Shown piece after piece: positions 17,398 through 26,338 of a DNA stretch of 64,000 nt; the first letter of the stretch is position 1; every line of letters starts with the position of its first letter. This DNA is from Bin87 sp965219925. Its GTDB lineage: Bacteria; Chloroflexota; Dehalococcoidia; Lucifugimonadales; UBA3495. The stretch covers positions 4,154,001 to 4,218,000 of the forward strand of contig OZ244795.1 in assembly GCA_965219925.1 (NCBI GenBank), written 5' to 3'. Below the pieces are notes generated by a model. The model saw nothing but the letters and a program-made list of their open reading frames with translations, did no database searches and was not told the DNA's origin. Made by a program: the position numbers and the translations under genes.

Positions 17398-17417
17398 ACG
17401 CACGCGTTCTCCACCCA

Positions 17418-17450
17418 CATCCTGTCTATCCTGTTCATCGATGTAAAATT
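17418..17450 (-). repeat. ACAGGAT repeat, right of the GxxExxY gene
   Basis: CATCCTGTCTATCCTGTTCA followed by TCGATGTAAAATT is the reverse complement, with few differences, of the copy at 16998-17030. Confidence 0.85.
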
Positions 17451-17475
17451 CCATTTTTGTGGAGGTACTATCACT

Positions 17476-18402
17476 ATGAAAGCTACTACCAGGTTGCGCC
17501 AGATGCTGGCTTCCGACCAGTTGATTGTTGCTCCGTTCGTCTTGAATGCGCTGCACGCCCGCATCGCTGAGGACGTGGGACACCACGCGGTTTATATGAC
17601 CGGGGCCGGCACTGCCGCCGAACGTGGGTTCCCCGACGTTGGCCTGATTACCATGACCGAAATGGTGTCCAACGCCAAGTACATTGCCGACGCAGTGAAC
17701 ATCCCGGTGATTTGCGATGCGGATACCGGTTACGGCAATCCTCTCAACGTGCATCGCACGGTGCGGGAGTATGAGTCCGCCGGAGTGGCGGCCATTCACC
17801 TGGAGGACCAGGTATTCCCCAAGAAGTGTGGCTTTTTCGCCGGTAAACAGGTTGTGCCAATTGCCGACCACGTGCAGAAGATTCACGCCGCGCTGGATGC
17901 CCGCACCGACCCCGACTTTGTGATCATCGCCCGCTGCGATGCCTACGCCGTGAACGGTTGGGAAGATACCGTGGAGCGCTGCCGGGCCTACGCGGAGGCG
18001 GGGGCCGACCTGGTGTTCGTGGACGGCATCAAGTCGCAGGACGACATACAGCGGTACGCCGCCGACCTGGGTGACGTGCCCAGGATGTACAACGGCGACC
18101 TGGCCACCACGCAGACTATGCAGGACCTGGGTTATAAAATCATGATCTGCGGCAGTACCATCTGGCTCATCTACAAGCAGGTACGGGCCGCCTACGAGGA
18201 GTTGATGACCGACGGCATGGTCGATCCGGATCGGTACGGCACCCGCTGGGATGTAGCCTCGGTGCTGGGCCTGGACGCCGTCTACGAGCTGGAGAAGAAA
18301 TACGGAGTGCAGGACGTGGGCACGGACGTGGCGGCTTTGGCCGCTGCCCAGGCGGCTCAGATGGCAGCCGACGCGGCGGTTCCCGCACCAGCCGATGACT
18401 GA
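17476..18402 (+). CDS. Isocitrate lyase/PEP mutase superfamily lyase
   Basis: This 308-residue cytoplasmic TIM-barrel enzyme has the metal-binding ICDADTGYGN segment, HLEDQVFPKKCG (the KKCG active-site loop with the catalytic cysteine), IIARCDA and DLVFVDGIKSQDD. The family includes methylisocitrate lyase, carboxyphosphonoenolpyruvate mutase and oxaloacetate hydrolase/decarboxylase, all acting on 2-oxo- or hydroxy-acids with Mg2+. The particular substrate cannot be chosen, since no prp or phosphonate genes are near. The last 25 residues are an alanine-rich tail. The ATG follows GGAGG by 14 bases. Confidence 0.88.
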   Translation: MKATTRLRQMLASDQLIVAPFVLNALHARIAEDVGHHAVYMTGAGTAAERGFPDVGLITMTEMVSNAKYIADAVNIPVICDADTGYGNPLNVHRTVREYESAGVAAIHLEDQVFPKKCGFFAGKQVVPIADHVQKIHAALDARTDPDFVIIARCDAYAVNGWEDTVERCRAYAEAGADLVFVDGIKSQDDIQRYAADLGDVPRMYNGDLATTQTMQDLGYKIMICGSTIWLIYKQVRAAYEELMTDGMVDPDRYGTRWDVASVLGLDAVYELEKKYGVQDVGTDVAALAAAQAAQMAADAAVPAPADD

Positions 18403-18432
18403 CGCGGCGGCGTGGCGCAAGGAGCCCGGGCG

Positions 18433-18822
18433 GTGAACAACCGCTACCAACTGCTGTACGACGGCGCGTGTCCGGTGTGCAGTCGGGAGGTGCTGTGGCT
18501 GTACCGCCGCCGTCCGGACGCCATCGAAGCGGTTGATATTTCGTTGGAGGGTTTTGACGCCGCGGCCTACGGCCTTACAGTTGAACAGGTGGACGGCGCC
18601 CTGTACGGCATCCGGCCCGACGGCGGTGTTACGGTGGGCATGGACAGCTTGCGCGAGGCTTACCGACTCGGCGGCCTGGGCTGGCTGGTTGCCTGGACGG
18701 GCTGGTGGCCGGCGCGTCCGGTATTCGATGCCCTGTATCGCGGTTTCGCCCGCAACCGTATGCGCATCGGGCGGCTGCTGGGGCGTGGCAACGACGACTG
18801 CGGCGACGGCTGCCGGTTTTGA
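18433..18822 (+). CDS. DCC-family thiol-disulfide oxidoreductase-like protein (DUF393)
   Basis: This 129-residue protein begins YQLLYDGACPVCSREVLWL, the DxxCxxC signature of the DUF393 family, followed by MDSLREAYRLGGLGWL. The start is a GTG at 18433 with AAGGAG eight bases upstream, preferred over the GTG at 18412. It lies 30 bp after the lyase gene and could be co-transcribed. The function is poorly defined beyond a thioredoxin-like fold. Confidence 0.82.
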   Translation: MNNRYQLLYDGACPVCSREVLWLYRRRPDAIEAVDISLEGFDAAAYGLTVEQVDGALYGIRPDGGVTVGMDSLREAYRLGGLGWLVAWTGWWPARPVFDALYRGFARNRMRIGRLLGRGNDDCGDGCRF

Positions 18823-19021
18823 AAGCGTTAAAATACTAGAGCGTCAGATGTCGTACTCGCAGAGTGCTCCGCCCAACTCTGATTTTATGCTAACTTTGCC
18901 CAGGAAATTTGTCAATGCCCTTGTTTTCTATGCGGCGATTCCTAAACTCCCGCCATGCACAAGAATAGGCCCACCACGTACTCATTGGGGCGGGCCTATT
19001 GGCATCTGCCTGACCTCTTGA

Positions 19022-19372
19022 TCACAGCAGAGGTTCAAGCCTATCTATGAACATGCCTACCTCATCCAAGCCACTGCTCACCATATCCGCCGACATCCAG
19101 TGCTCGTAGAAATTGGCGTGCAGGCTGTTAGCCACATGAAATTCGGTTCTCGCGCTGTGGTCCTGTGTTTCCCTCGCTGCCTGGTCCACTACCGTAAACA
19201 AAGCCCCGTGGCCCTTGTGCTCCCAGCCTCGTTGTTCAGCCACAGCTTTGACCATCTGCGCCGCTGCACCCCAGCCTTTTTCGGACGCCTGCCGCACGTC
19301 TCCCGCCGCCAATTCGTCCCTTGCCTGGGCCAAGAGTTTCCTGCTGGCCTCGTGGTAAGTTTGCGTGGTCAT
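19022..19372 (-). CDS. PaREP1/HEPN-like small helical protein
   Basis: This 116-residue protein reads as a helical bundle: YHEASRKLLAQARDELAAGDVRQASEKGWGAAAQMVKAVAEQRGW, then HGALFTVVDQA and HANFYEHWMSADMV. This is the pattern of PaREP1/HEPN-type proteins often paired with nucleotidyltransferases. The start is the ATG at 19372; the open frame upstream runs into the insertion sequence at 19410, placed 37 bp from the start, so its promoter has probably been replaced. No nucleotidyltransferase partner is seen. Confidence 0.65.
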   Translation of the reverse strand: MTTQTYHEASRKLLAQARDELAAGDVRQASEKGWGAAAQMVKAVAEQRGWEHKGHGALFTVVDQAARETQDHSARTEFHVANSLHANFYEHWMSADMVSSGLDEVGMFIDRLEPLL

Positions 19373-19409
19373 GCCGATCTCCAATTCCGAATCGCGCCCG
19401 AGTGGACTA

Positions 19410-20221
19410 GGCAGTGTTGACATTTGGACTGCGGTACAATCGCGGCATGTCGAGTATGACCATACCATCTGACCAATGGGAGAAGATTTTGCAATTCCTG
19501 CGGGATTGCCCTGACGTGTACGTTGGCGACGCGGCGGAATGCAAGCGGTTTGTCGAGGGCGTGCTGTGGATGGATCGCTCCGGGGCGCAGTGGCGACTGC
19601 TGCCTGCGGAGTATGGCAACTGGAACACCGTTTACAAACGCTTCGCCCGCTGGTGCGACCGTGGCGTCTGGGAGCGAATGCACCAGCATTTCAGTAGGGA
19701 ACCGGACCTGGAGTACCTGGTCATCGACAGTACGGTGGTTCGAGCGCACCAGTGCGCTGGGGGAGCCCCCGCAAAAAGGGGGGCAATCAGCGCAAGCCCT
19801 GGGCAGAAGCCGCGGCGGGTTCAGCACGAAGGTTCACGTGAGCGTGGACGGACTGGGCAACCCCCTGCGGTTCACGCTGACGCCGGGACAGCAGCATGAC
19901 ATCACACAGGCTGCGGCGTTGGTCTCCGGGCACCCGGGTGAATACGTAATCGCAGACAAAGGGTATGACGCCCAGAACTTCATCGGGAATTTGGCGGAAG
20001 CGGGCATGGTGGCCGTGATCCCCGCCCGATCCAACCGCAAGGAGCCGCGGGATTACGACAGGTACTTATACCGAGAACGCCACGTGGTAGAGTGTTTCAT
20101 CGGCAAGATCAAGCACTACCGCAGGATATTTTCCAGGTTTGACAAACTGGCCAGCCGATACCTGGGCTTTCTGCAATTCGCCGCCTCCCTCATCTGGCTA
20201 CAATGAAATGTCAACACTACC
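19410..20221 (+). mobile_element. IS5-family (IS427-like) insertion sequence
   Basis: This 812-bp element has ends GGCAGTGTTGACATTT and AAATGTCAACACTACC (one mismatch) and TA on both sides within CTAG. It encodes a DDE transposase in two frames. It lies between the divergent PaREP1/HEPN gene and a DUF3800 remnant, and it shares ends with the 149-bp MITE at 4942-5090. Confidence 0.9.
19447..20206 (+). CDS. IS5/IS427 transposase, two overlapping frames
   Basis: Frame one (from the ATG at 19447) encodes PSDQWEKILQFLRD, the DUF4096-type N-terminus with WMDRSGAQWRLLP, and the first catalytic aspartate LVIDSTVVRAHQ. The second frame carries STKVHVSVDGLGNPL, VIADKGYDAQNF with the second aspartate, and ERHVVECFIGKIKHYRRIFSRFDK with the glutamate. 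The frames meet at the A5-G6 run at 19773-19783, where a net +1 (or -2) change is needed, a typical slippage site for this IS group. Joined length is about 253 residues. Whether slippage is programmed or the element is dead is not decidable here. Confidence 0.85.
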
Positions 20222-20368
20222 TAGTCCGCGCTGGTATAATTATGGCCGTTCCGACGGCGTTGACAACCAATCTCATCGTGCGCGTGTATCCAGACTGGCA
20301 GATTCGGGCTGCGGCCAGGAGTTCATGCGCCCGCGAGACGGGCAAGGGGCTGCATATTACTTTTCCGC

Positions 20369-20644
20369 TCAAGCGAGGGTACAAGCAGCAGACATACTGC
20401 AGATTCGCCAGCCTTCGTAGATTCGGCGTCAAGCGTGGGAATACAGATTGCCGATATGTGCGCCTATGTAATACGGGTTTATCAGGAAAACAGATTATTT
20501 AGAGACAATCCACCGCACGGCGATGAATATTTGACCGCAATTCCTCGTTGGTATCGCATCGTGGAAGAGCGCACCAAGGGCTTGATTACACCCGAGGGTG
20601 AACCGCGCCCAGAGTTCTATTACTTGACGCAGGGGCAATACTAA
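20369..20644 (+). pseudogene. 3' remnant of a DUF3800 gene
   Basis: The frame reads SPAFVDSASSVGIQIADMCAYVIRVYQENRLF, the C-terminal RNase-H-like signature of DUF3800 proteins (the VDSxxSxxIQxADxxAY pattern), then LTAIPRWYRIVEERTKG and a TAA at 20642-20644. The N-terminal two-thirds expected of the family are missing. The sequence between the IS end (20221) and 20369 does not continue it in frame. A TATAAT at 20235-20240 survives upstream. Confidence 0.6.
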
Positions 20645-20717
20645 CTTCCACAAGCGCACGAACGTGACGGGTGTGGATTTTCTACACACCGGGCAGTGTC
20701 CTTGTTGAGCTAACACT

Positions 20718-21686
20718 ATGTGGGCAATCCTTGCATTGGGCAGTTCGGTTGCCTTTTGCTTTGTAAGTTTGTGCGATAAACGGCTGCTGTCGTTCCATCT
20801 GTACGGAGTGCCGCCGTTGTGCCTGTGGTGCGGCGTGTCGGGAACGTCGTACGGTGTGGTCATGCTGCTGGCGGTGGGGATTCCGTCCGGTATTCCCTGG
20901 ACGGTGGCCATTACCCCGATTCTGGCGGGACTGTTGATGGGGTGCTCGGTGGTGCTGCTTTTCCGCGCGCTGAGGCTGATGGAGGCGTCGCGGGCCATTG
21001 CACTCTCGCAAACCAATCCGATTTTCGTTGCCGTGCTGGCCCTGCTGTTTCTGGGAGAACGGATATCTCCGGTGCAGTGGGCGTCGATTGGCCTGGTGGT
21101 GGCGGGAGCGGCGCTAATCTCGTTGCGGCTGTTTCACGCTGCGCCCAACGCAAGGCTAACGGCCAGGTCATCCGACCGGGAGACCGGAGGGGTGGCATCT
21201 GCGCCGCGGAATCTGATCCGTATCGGCAGCATTGGCCCGGTGTTGCTGTTGCTGAGCTCGATATGCGCCGCGTCCAGCTTTGTGTTGGCGAAAGCGGGGC
21301 TGAACGCCGAACTGCCGGTGTTGACGGTATTTGCGTTGCAGCAGGCGACGGTGGGGCTGGTTTTCGTGGCGGCGGGTTTAACCGGCGGCCGACGCCTGGT
21401 GTCGGCCGTGCGCCAACCCCAGGTATTGGCGATGCTGATATTCGGTGAATCAATCATGCCGGCGGTGTCCATCCTGCTGTTGGTGTATGCCTACAGCCTG
21501 GGCGATGCTTCGGTGGTGGCGGCGGTACTGGCGACGCGGCCGCTCTTCGTGTTCGTGGCTTCCACGGCGCTGTCGAGGGTGCGGTGGCAGCTGCTGGACG
21601 AAACGTTGACACCCCAGGCGCTGGCGGTGAAGGGCGCATCAGTATTGATGATTGTCGGCGGGGTTAGCGCGCTCAGTCTGGCGTGA
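20718..21686 (+). CDS. EamA-family (DMT superfamily) transporter
   Basis: This 322-residue membrane protein has ten predicted helices in two EamA repeats (about residues 1-140 and 175-320). The first ends in ALSQTNPIFVAVLALLFLGERISPVQWASIGLVVAGAALI, the classic GE-containing EamA signature. The second contains SSFVLAKAGLN. A loop of about 35 polar residues separates the halves. Such proteins export metabolites or drugs; the substrate is unknown. The start is the ATG at 20718. A Lrp regulator follows 278 bp later, and Lrp proteins often control amino-acid exporters, a weak contextual link. Confidence 0.88.
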   Translation: MWAILALGSSVAFCFVSLCDKRLLSFHLYGVPPLCLWCGVSGTSYGVVMLLAVGIPSGIPWTVAITPILAGLLMGCSVVLLFRALRLMEASRAIALSQTNPIFVAVLALLFLGERISPVQWASIGLVVAGAALISLRLFHAAPNARLTARSSDRETGGVASAPRNLIRIGSIGPVLLLLSSICAASSFVLAKAGLNAELPVLTVFALQQATVGLVFVAAGLTGGRRLVSAVRQPQVLAMLIFGESIMPAVSILLLVYAYSLGDASVVAAVLATRPLFVFVASTALSRVRWQLLDETLTPQALAVKGASVLMIVGGVSALSLA

Positions 21687-21964
21687 TGCGTAGCCGATGC
21701 AGCAGGTGGGGGAGGATGCCGTAATGTAATGTTCGTTATTGCATCACGACACGTAATATGCAGGCGCAACGATGACTTACGTTAAAAAATCGTGTGCGCT
21801 CTGCAATCGGGAAGGAATCCGTCGTGGTTCAAACGGATAACGGTATCGTCAACTGCATAATTGGTTGACAACCGACGCACCAGGGCATATCATCCACTAG
21901 CCTATTTTGATTCCGATGCGGCCCCACGCCGGCGCCGGATCTCGGACGGAGCCAACAAAGAAAT

Positions 21965-22399
21965 ATGGATGAACTTGACCTGAAGATAATCGGTATCCTT
22001 CAATCTGACGGGCGCGCGTCCAACGCGAAGATAGCCCGGGCCGTTGGAGTAAGCGAGGGAACCGTGCGCCGTCGGTTGCGGCGTCTGATCAAGGATGATG
22101 TCGTTCAGGTGGTGGCGGTGCCCAACCTGGAGAAAATGGGATACGGCACGACGGCGTTGATTGGGCTGGAGACCGGCCCCGGGAAATCGGATGTCGTAGC
22201 CGAAGCGATTGCCTCGCTGGACGAAGCCCACTACGTGGTGGTGGCCACCGGCCCTTACGACGTGTTCGTCTGGACAGCCCTGGAATCGGCGGAGAGCCTG
22301 GGCGAGTTCCTGCGTACCCGCATTGGCGTGATTGACGGTGTGCAGAAAACCCAGACCTTCGTTACGCTCTCGACCAAGAAACGGTTTACCCGCGTGTAG
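21965..22399 (+). CDS. Lrp/AsnC-family transcriptional regulator
   Basis: This 144-residue protein has an N-terminal winged helix (LDLKIIGILQSDGRASNAKIARAVGVSEGTVRRRLRRLIKDDVV, residues 4-46) and a C-terminal RAM ligand-binding domain (about residues 62-140, with HYVVVATGPYDVFVW and FLRTRIGVIDGVQKTQTF). It probably senses an amino acid and binds DNA as an octamer. The AT-rich 278 bp upstream has no other gene and could hold its autoregulatory site. The ATG at 21965 has only a weak ribosome site. Confidence 0.92.
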   Translation: MDELDLKIIGILQSDGRASNAKIARAVGVSEGTVRRRLRRLIKDDVVQVVAVPNLEKMGYGTTALIGLETGPGKSDVVAEAIASLDEAHYVVVATGPYDVFVWTALESAESLGEFLRTRIGVIDGVQKTQTFVTLSTKKRFTRV

Positions 22400-22440
22400 T
22401 TGCCATCATTTGACGATGGCCCGGTGACGGGGTTCTGCGG

Positions 22441-22468
22441 TTGCATTCAATACCCGCCATGCTATAAT
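22441..22468 (+). promoter_or_regulatory. Sigma-70-like promoter for ferredoxin
   Basis: TTGCAT (22441-22446) and TATAAT (22463-22468) have a 16-bp spacer and lie 78 bp upstream of the ferredoxin ATG. Confidence 0.65.
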
Positions 22469-22546
22469 TTGCCTATCCGAGAAAGGCGATCCGTTGGTGC
22501 GGTTTGCCTGCCTTGAACACAACACATTTGCAGAGGAAATGCCGCT

Positions 22547-22789
22547 ATGACCTACATCATTACCGAGCCATGCGTGGGTGTCAAAGATGCCGCCTGCGTT
22601 GACGTTTGCCCGGTAGACTGCATCTACACCACCGACGATGACGATATGTTCTACATCAGCCCCGATGAGTGCATCGACTGCGCCGCCTGCGAACCCGTGT
22701 GCCCGGTAACGGCCATCTTCGCCGAGGAAGCAGTTCCTGCGATGTATAACGAATATATCCAGAAAAACTACGATTATTTCACCAAGTAG
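22547..22789 (+). CDS. fdxA: Seven-iron ferredoxin ([3Fe-4S][4Fe-4S])
   Basis: This 80-residue electron carrier shows cysteines at residues 9, 17, 21, 25, 42, 45, 48 and 52. The spacing C9-x7-C17-x3-C21-P and CxxCxxCxxxCP matches the Azotobacter FdI/Thermus 7Fe type, with C9, C17 and C52 expected to bind the 3Fe cluster and C21, C42, C45 and C48 the 4Fe cluster. The ATG follows AGAGGAAA. It has its own promoter. A (2Fe-2S)-like protein follows on the same strand. Confidence 0.93.
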   Translation: MTYIITEPCVGVKDAACVDVCPVDCIYTTDDDDMFYISPDECIDCAACEPVCPVTAIFAEEAVPAMYNEYIQKNYDYFTK

Positions 22790-22972
22790 GCTGCGCTGGC
22801 CGGGCCGATTGCCTCTGCCGATACCGAGGCAGGCCCTCCCTATGGCTGTTGCCAACCGCTGCGGGCAATGGGCCGACCGGCTCCGTTCGCAGTATCTATC
22901 GAACCCCTACGCCCGGCCCTCGGCAGCCGGGCGCAGGTTTAATTTTTGCGCTACCTGTCTGGCCGATAACCG

Positions 22973-23794
22973 ATGAGTGAACCCACCCACCAGCCAATCA
23001 GCCCCGAAGTGAATATTGTCGTTTGCACCGACGAATACGGTTGCGGACGCTGGTATCACAAGGGGCGGGATGCCGACGCGGTTTTGCGGGGATTGCGGGA
23101 CGCAGCCTCCGGTCATTCCGGAAGCGTGGCGGTTACCACCGCCGGTTGCATCCTCGGGTGTACCTACGGGCCCAGGTTCGACGTGGCCCGGCGCTGGTCT
23201 GGCGAAAAGGCTTTGTATGGGTCGATAGCCGGCGACGCCACCATCACGCGGCGGGGGCGCGTTGGATTTGTGCCCATCCCCGATGATTTGAGAACGGTGA
23301 TCGCCGACAATCTGCCCGATACGGCTCAGGCATTAACCGACCTCAAGGGCGAAGCCGGTCCCGCCGACGTCGACCAGCTGAGGAACGTGCTGCAGGATTG
23401 CAGCCGGGGAATGGATGGTTGCGGCGTGGGCCTGAACGAAGCGATCGTGATGGTGCATAACGAGGCGGCCATCGCGTCCATTCCGGCCACGCTGAACGGC
23501 CTGGAATTTGTGGATGGGAGCGGCCAGCCGTGCGAGCGGGGCGACATCGCGGTGCTGGTTACCGAGGGCGACGGCCGGATTGCGCTCCAATTGAGCCGGG
23601 TTCGCCAGCTGGAGTTTATCCATCGTGACCTGGGCAACGGGATGCCCAGTTATACCGTCTGGCTGCGGGACGCCAGGCTTGAAACGGTGTACCGCATATA
23701 CCTGCGGCGGTCGGACGATGCCGCCAACAATCCTTTGCGGCACCGGCTTTTCATGGACCTGATCGCCAAATACGGCGCGAAAATATCGTTTTAA
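22973..23794 (+). CDS. (2Fe-2S) ferredoxin-like domain fused to an unknown domain
   Basis: This 273-residue soluble protein has residues 10-95 resembling thioredoxin-like 2Fe-2S ferredoxins (VVCTDEYGCGRWYHKG, then TTAGCILGCTYGPRFDV with two cysteine pairs; the second pair is CxxxC). Residues 115-273 (LQDCSRGMDGCGVGLNEAIVM ... VYRIYLRRSDDAANNPLRHRLF) form a domain that is not recognised. The gene lies between a 7Fe ferredoxin and aconitase, so an electron-transfer or cluster-related role is a guess. Confidence 0.6.
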   Translation: MSEPTHQPISPEVNIVVCTDEYGCGRWYHKGRDADAVLRGLRDAASGHSGSVAVTTAGCILGCTYGPRFDVARRWSGEKALYGSIAGDATITRRGRVGFVPIPDDLRTVIADNLPDTAQALTDLKGEAGPADVDQLRNVLQDCSRGMDGCGVGLNEAIVMVHNEAAIASIPATLNGLEFVDGSGQPCERGDIAVLVTEGDGRIALQLSRVRQLEFIHRDLGNGMPSYTVWLRDARLETVYRIYLRRSDDAANNPLRHRLFMDLIAKYGAKISF

Positions 23795-23916
23795 GTGTGC
23801 GTCGGTCGGGGGCCACAACGAATTGGAACACCCTGGGGTGTAGCGGGCCGGCCCCGATGCCGCTAAAATTGTTATTCCGAGAACAAACATGGACATTCGA
23901 GGAGGAGGAATCTGCG

Positions 23917-26199
23917 ATGAGCAACATTGATTCCACACCGGAATTCGTGCGGGAAACGTACCGCAAGATGGACGAGAAACTGGCGCAGGTTCGGTCGCGG
24001 CTGAACCGCCCCCTGACCCTGTCCGAGAAGGTTTTGCTGTCTCACCTGGACGACGTGGACGAAGCTGAACTGCGCCCGGGCGAAAGCTACATCAACCTGC
24101 GGCCCGACCGGGTGGCGCACCAGGACGTTACCGGTCAGATGGCTATTCTCCAGTTCATGCAGTCAGGACGCAACCGGGTGGCGGTGCCCACAACGGTGCA
24201 CTGCGACCACCTGATTCAGGCCCGGGTGGGCGCTTCGTCCGACCTGCAGGATGCGCTGAACGAAAGCAACGAGGTGTACCAGTTCCTGGAATCGTCATGC
24301 CGCCGCTACGGCATGGGATTCTGGCGTCCTGGCTCGGGCATCGTCCACCAGGTGGTGCTGGAAAAGTATGCTTTCCCCGGTTGCCTTATCATCGGCACCG
24401 ACTCCCATACGGTCAACGGTGGCGGTTTGGGTTCGCTGGCGATCGGCGTGGGTGGCGCAGACGCCGCCGACGTAATGGCCGGGCTGCCCTGGGAGGTGCG
24501 GTATCCGCAGATTATCGGCGTGAAACTAACCGGCTCCATGAGCGGCTGGACGGCCCCGAAAGACGTCATCATCAAGCTGGCCTACGAGCTGACGGTGTCT
24601 GGCGGCACCAACGCCATCATCGAGTACTTTGGACCAGGCGTGCAGTCCATATCGGCCACCGGCAAGGGAACCATCTGCAACATGGGTGCGGAACTTGGCG
24701 CCACCGGCGACATCTTCCCGTACGACGATCGCATGGGCACCTATCTGAAAGCCACCGGACGTGCTGAACTGGCGACCATCGCCGAGGAGCACAAGCACCT
24801 GCTCACCTCCGACCCCGAAGTGGAGGCCAACCCGGAGTTGTTCTACGACCGGGTGGTTGAGATTGACCTGTCGACCCTGGAGCCGCACGTTACGGGTCCG
24901 CATTCCCCGGACCGCGCGCGACCCATTTCGGAACTGGCGGCCGAGGTTGAACGGGAAGGGTTCCCGGACACCGTGGCGGTGGCATTGGTGGGCAGCTGCA
25001 CCAACTCCTCCTACGAGGACATGGAAAGGTGCGCCGACGTGGCCCGGCAGGCCGCGGCCCACGGAATATCATCCGCGTCGGGATTGCTGGTTACACCGGG
25101 ATCGGAACAGGTGCGGGCAACCATCGAACGGGACGGTCAGCAGGCCGCCCTGGAAGCGGTTGGAGCCACGGTGCTGGCCAACGCCTGCGGCCCGTGCATC
25201 GGCCAATGGAACCGGCCCGAGGCGCGAGGCACGAACAACAGCATCGTTACGTCATACAACCGCAACTTCCCAAGTCGCAATGACGGCAACGCCGGCACTA
25301 TGAACTTCATCGCCAGCCCTGAGCTGGCAGTCGCCATGGGACTGGGAGGCCGTCTGTCGTTCAACCCCCTGACCGACCCTCTGGTTGACGCGGATGGCAA
25401 CGAGTTCATGCTGCAGCCGCCTTCCGCAGCTCCGGAAGTGCCGCCCACGGGGTTTGATCCGGGCGCCGATTTGTACCTGGAACCGCCGGAAGACGGCAGC
25501 GACGTGGAGGTGCGCGTCGATCCCACCAGCAACCGCCTGCAGGTGCTGGATCCGTGGGAACCGTGGGATGGCAAGGACTTTGAAGACGTTCCCATTCTGG
25601 TAAAGACCCAGGGAAAGACAACCACTGACCACATTTCCCCGGCCGGACCGTGGCTTCGGTTCAGGGGGCACCTGAACAACCTGAGCGACAACATGTTCCT
25701 GGGGGCTTCCAACGCCTTCACCGACGATAACGGCACCGGCAAAAATCAGCTTTCCGGCGAGGAAATCGCTCCCATACCGGAGATCGCCCGCGCCTACCAG
25801 GCCCAGGGCGTCCGGTGGGTTGCCATTGGTGACGAGAACTACGGCGAGGGTTCCAGCCGTGAGCACGCCGCCATGTCGCCGCGTATGCTGGGAGCGGCGG
25901 CCATCATTACCAGGAGCTTCGCCCGTATCCACGAGTCAAACCTGAAGAAGCAGGGGCTGCTTCCCCTCACCTTCGAGGATTCGGGGGACTGGGAACGCGT
26001 ACAGGATGACGACCGGATGAGCCTGGTTGGATTGGACCAACTGGCGCCCGGCCGCTCGGTACAGGCGGTTTTGAAACACGCCGACGGCAGCGAAGAAACC
26101 ATCAACCTGCGCCACACGCTGAACAACCCGCAGATCGAGTGGTTCAAGGCGGGCAGCGCCATGAACTACATGAAAAAGATAGAGGAAGCCGGCGGATAA
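23917..26199 (+). CDS. acnA: Aconitate hydratase
   Basis: This 760-residue cytoplasmic TCA-cycle enzyme interconverts citrate and isocitrate through a [4Fe-4S] cluster. Motifs: HCDHLIQ, GTDSHTVNGGGLGSLAIGVGG, the cluster cysteines in GSCTNSSYEDM and ANACGPCIGQW, KTQGKTTTDHISPAGPW, and the C-terminal swivel domain with GDENYGEGSSREHAAMSPR. The ATG at 23917 follows GAGGAGGAATCTGCG; the open frame upstream adds no homologous sequence. The length matches mitochondrial-type aconitase. A strong terminator follows. Confidence 0.95.
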   Translation: MSNIDSTPEFVRETYRKMDEKLAQVRSRLNRPLTLSEKVLLSHLDDVDEAELRPGESYINLRPDRVAHQDVTGQMAILQFMQSGRNRVAVPTTVHCDHLIQARVGASSDLQDALNESNEVYQFLESSCRRYGMGFWRPGSGIVHQVVLEKYAFPGCLIIGTDSHTVNGGGLGSLAIGVGGADAADVMAGLPWEVRYPQIIGVKLTGSMSGWTAPKDVIIKLAYELTVSGGTNAIIEYFGPGVQSISATGKGTICNMGAELGATGDIFPYDDRMGTYLKATGRAELATIAEEHKHLLTSDPEVEANPELFYDRVVEIDLSTLEPHVTGPHSPDRARPISELAAEVEREGFPDTVAVALVGSCTNSSYEDMERCADVARQAAAHGISSASGLLVTPGSEQVRATIERDGQQAALEAVGATVLANACGPCIGQWNRPEARGTNNSIVTSYNRNFPSRNDGNAGTMNFIASPELAVAMGLGGRLSFNPLTDPLVDADGNEFMLQPPSAAPEVPPTGFDPGADLYLEPPEDGSDVEVRVDPTSNRLQVLDPWEPWDGKDFEDVPILVKTQGKTTTDHISPAGPWLRFRGHLNNLSDNMFLGASNAFTDDNGTGKNQLSGEEIAPIPEIARAYQAQGVRWVAIGDENYGEGSSREHAAMSPRMLGAAAIITRSFARIHESNLKKQGLLPLTFEDSGDWERVQDDDRMSLVGLDQLAPGRSVQAVLKHADGSEETINLRHTLNNPQIEWFKAGSAMNYMKKIEEAGG

Positions 26200-26224
26200 T
26201 CCCTACTTCAGAACTCCAGAGGAA

Positions 26225-26261
26225 GGGCCCCCTCACACAGGTGAGGGGGCCCTGGTTTTTT
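26225..26261 (+). terminator. Rho-independent terminator after aconitase
   Basis: A 12-bp perfect stem (GGGCCCCCTCAC / GTGAGGGGGCCC) with a 4-base loop is followed by TGG and six T residues at 26256-26261. It lies between the convergent aconitase and aminotransferase genes. Confidence 0.9.
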
Positions 26262-26338
26262 CGGTGCGGTTCGACCGAGTTGCCTCGGTCGTCCATGCTG
26301 CCCTGCCGGCCATCACCCCGGGGTGGGCGAGACGGTGA

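Noticed and set aside
18965..19001. Terminator for the PaREP1/HEPN-like gene
   Set aside because: An AATAGGCCC/GGGCCTATT stem exists but the loop is long and there is no convincing T-run; too weak to list as a feature.
20203..20502. 99-residue ORF after the IS5 element as a gene
   Set aside because: It overlaps the DUF3800 frame, which has clear family residues; the frame shows no motif of its own.
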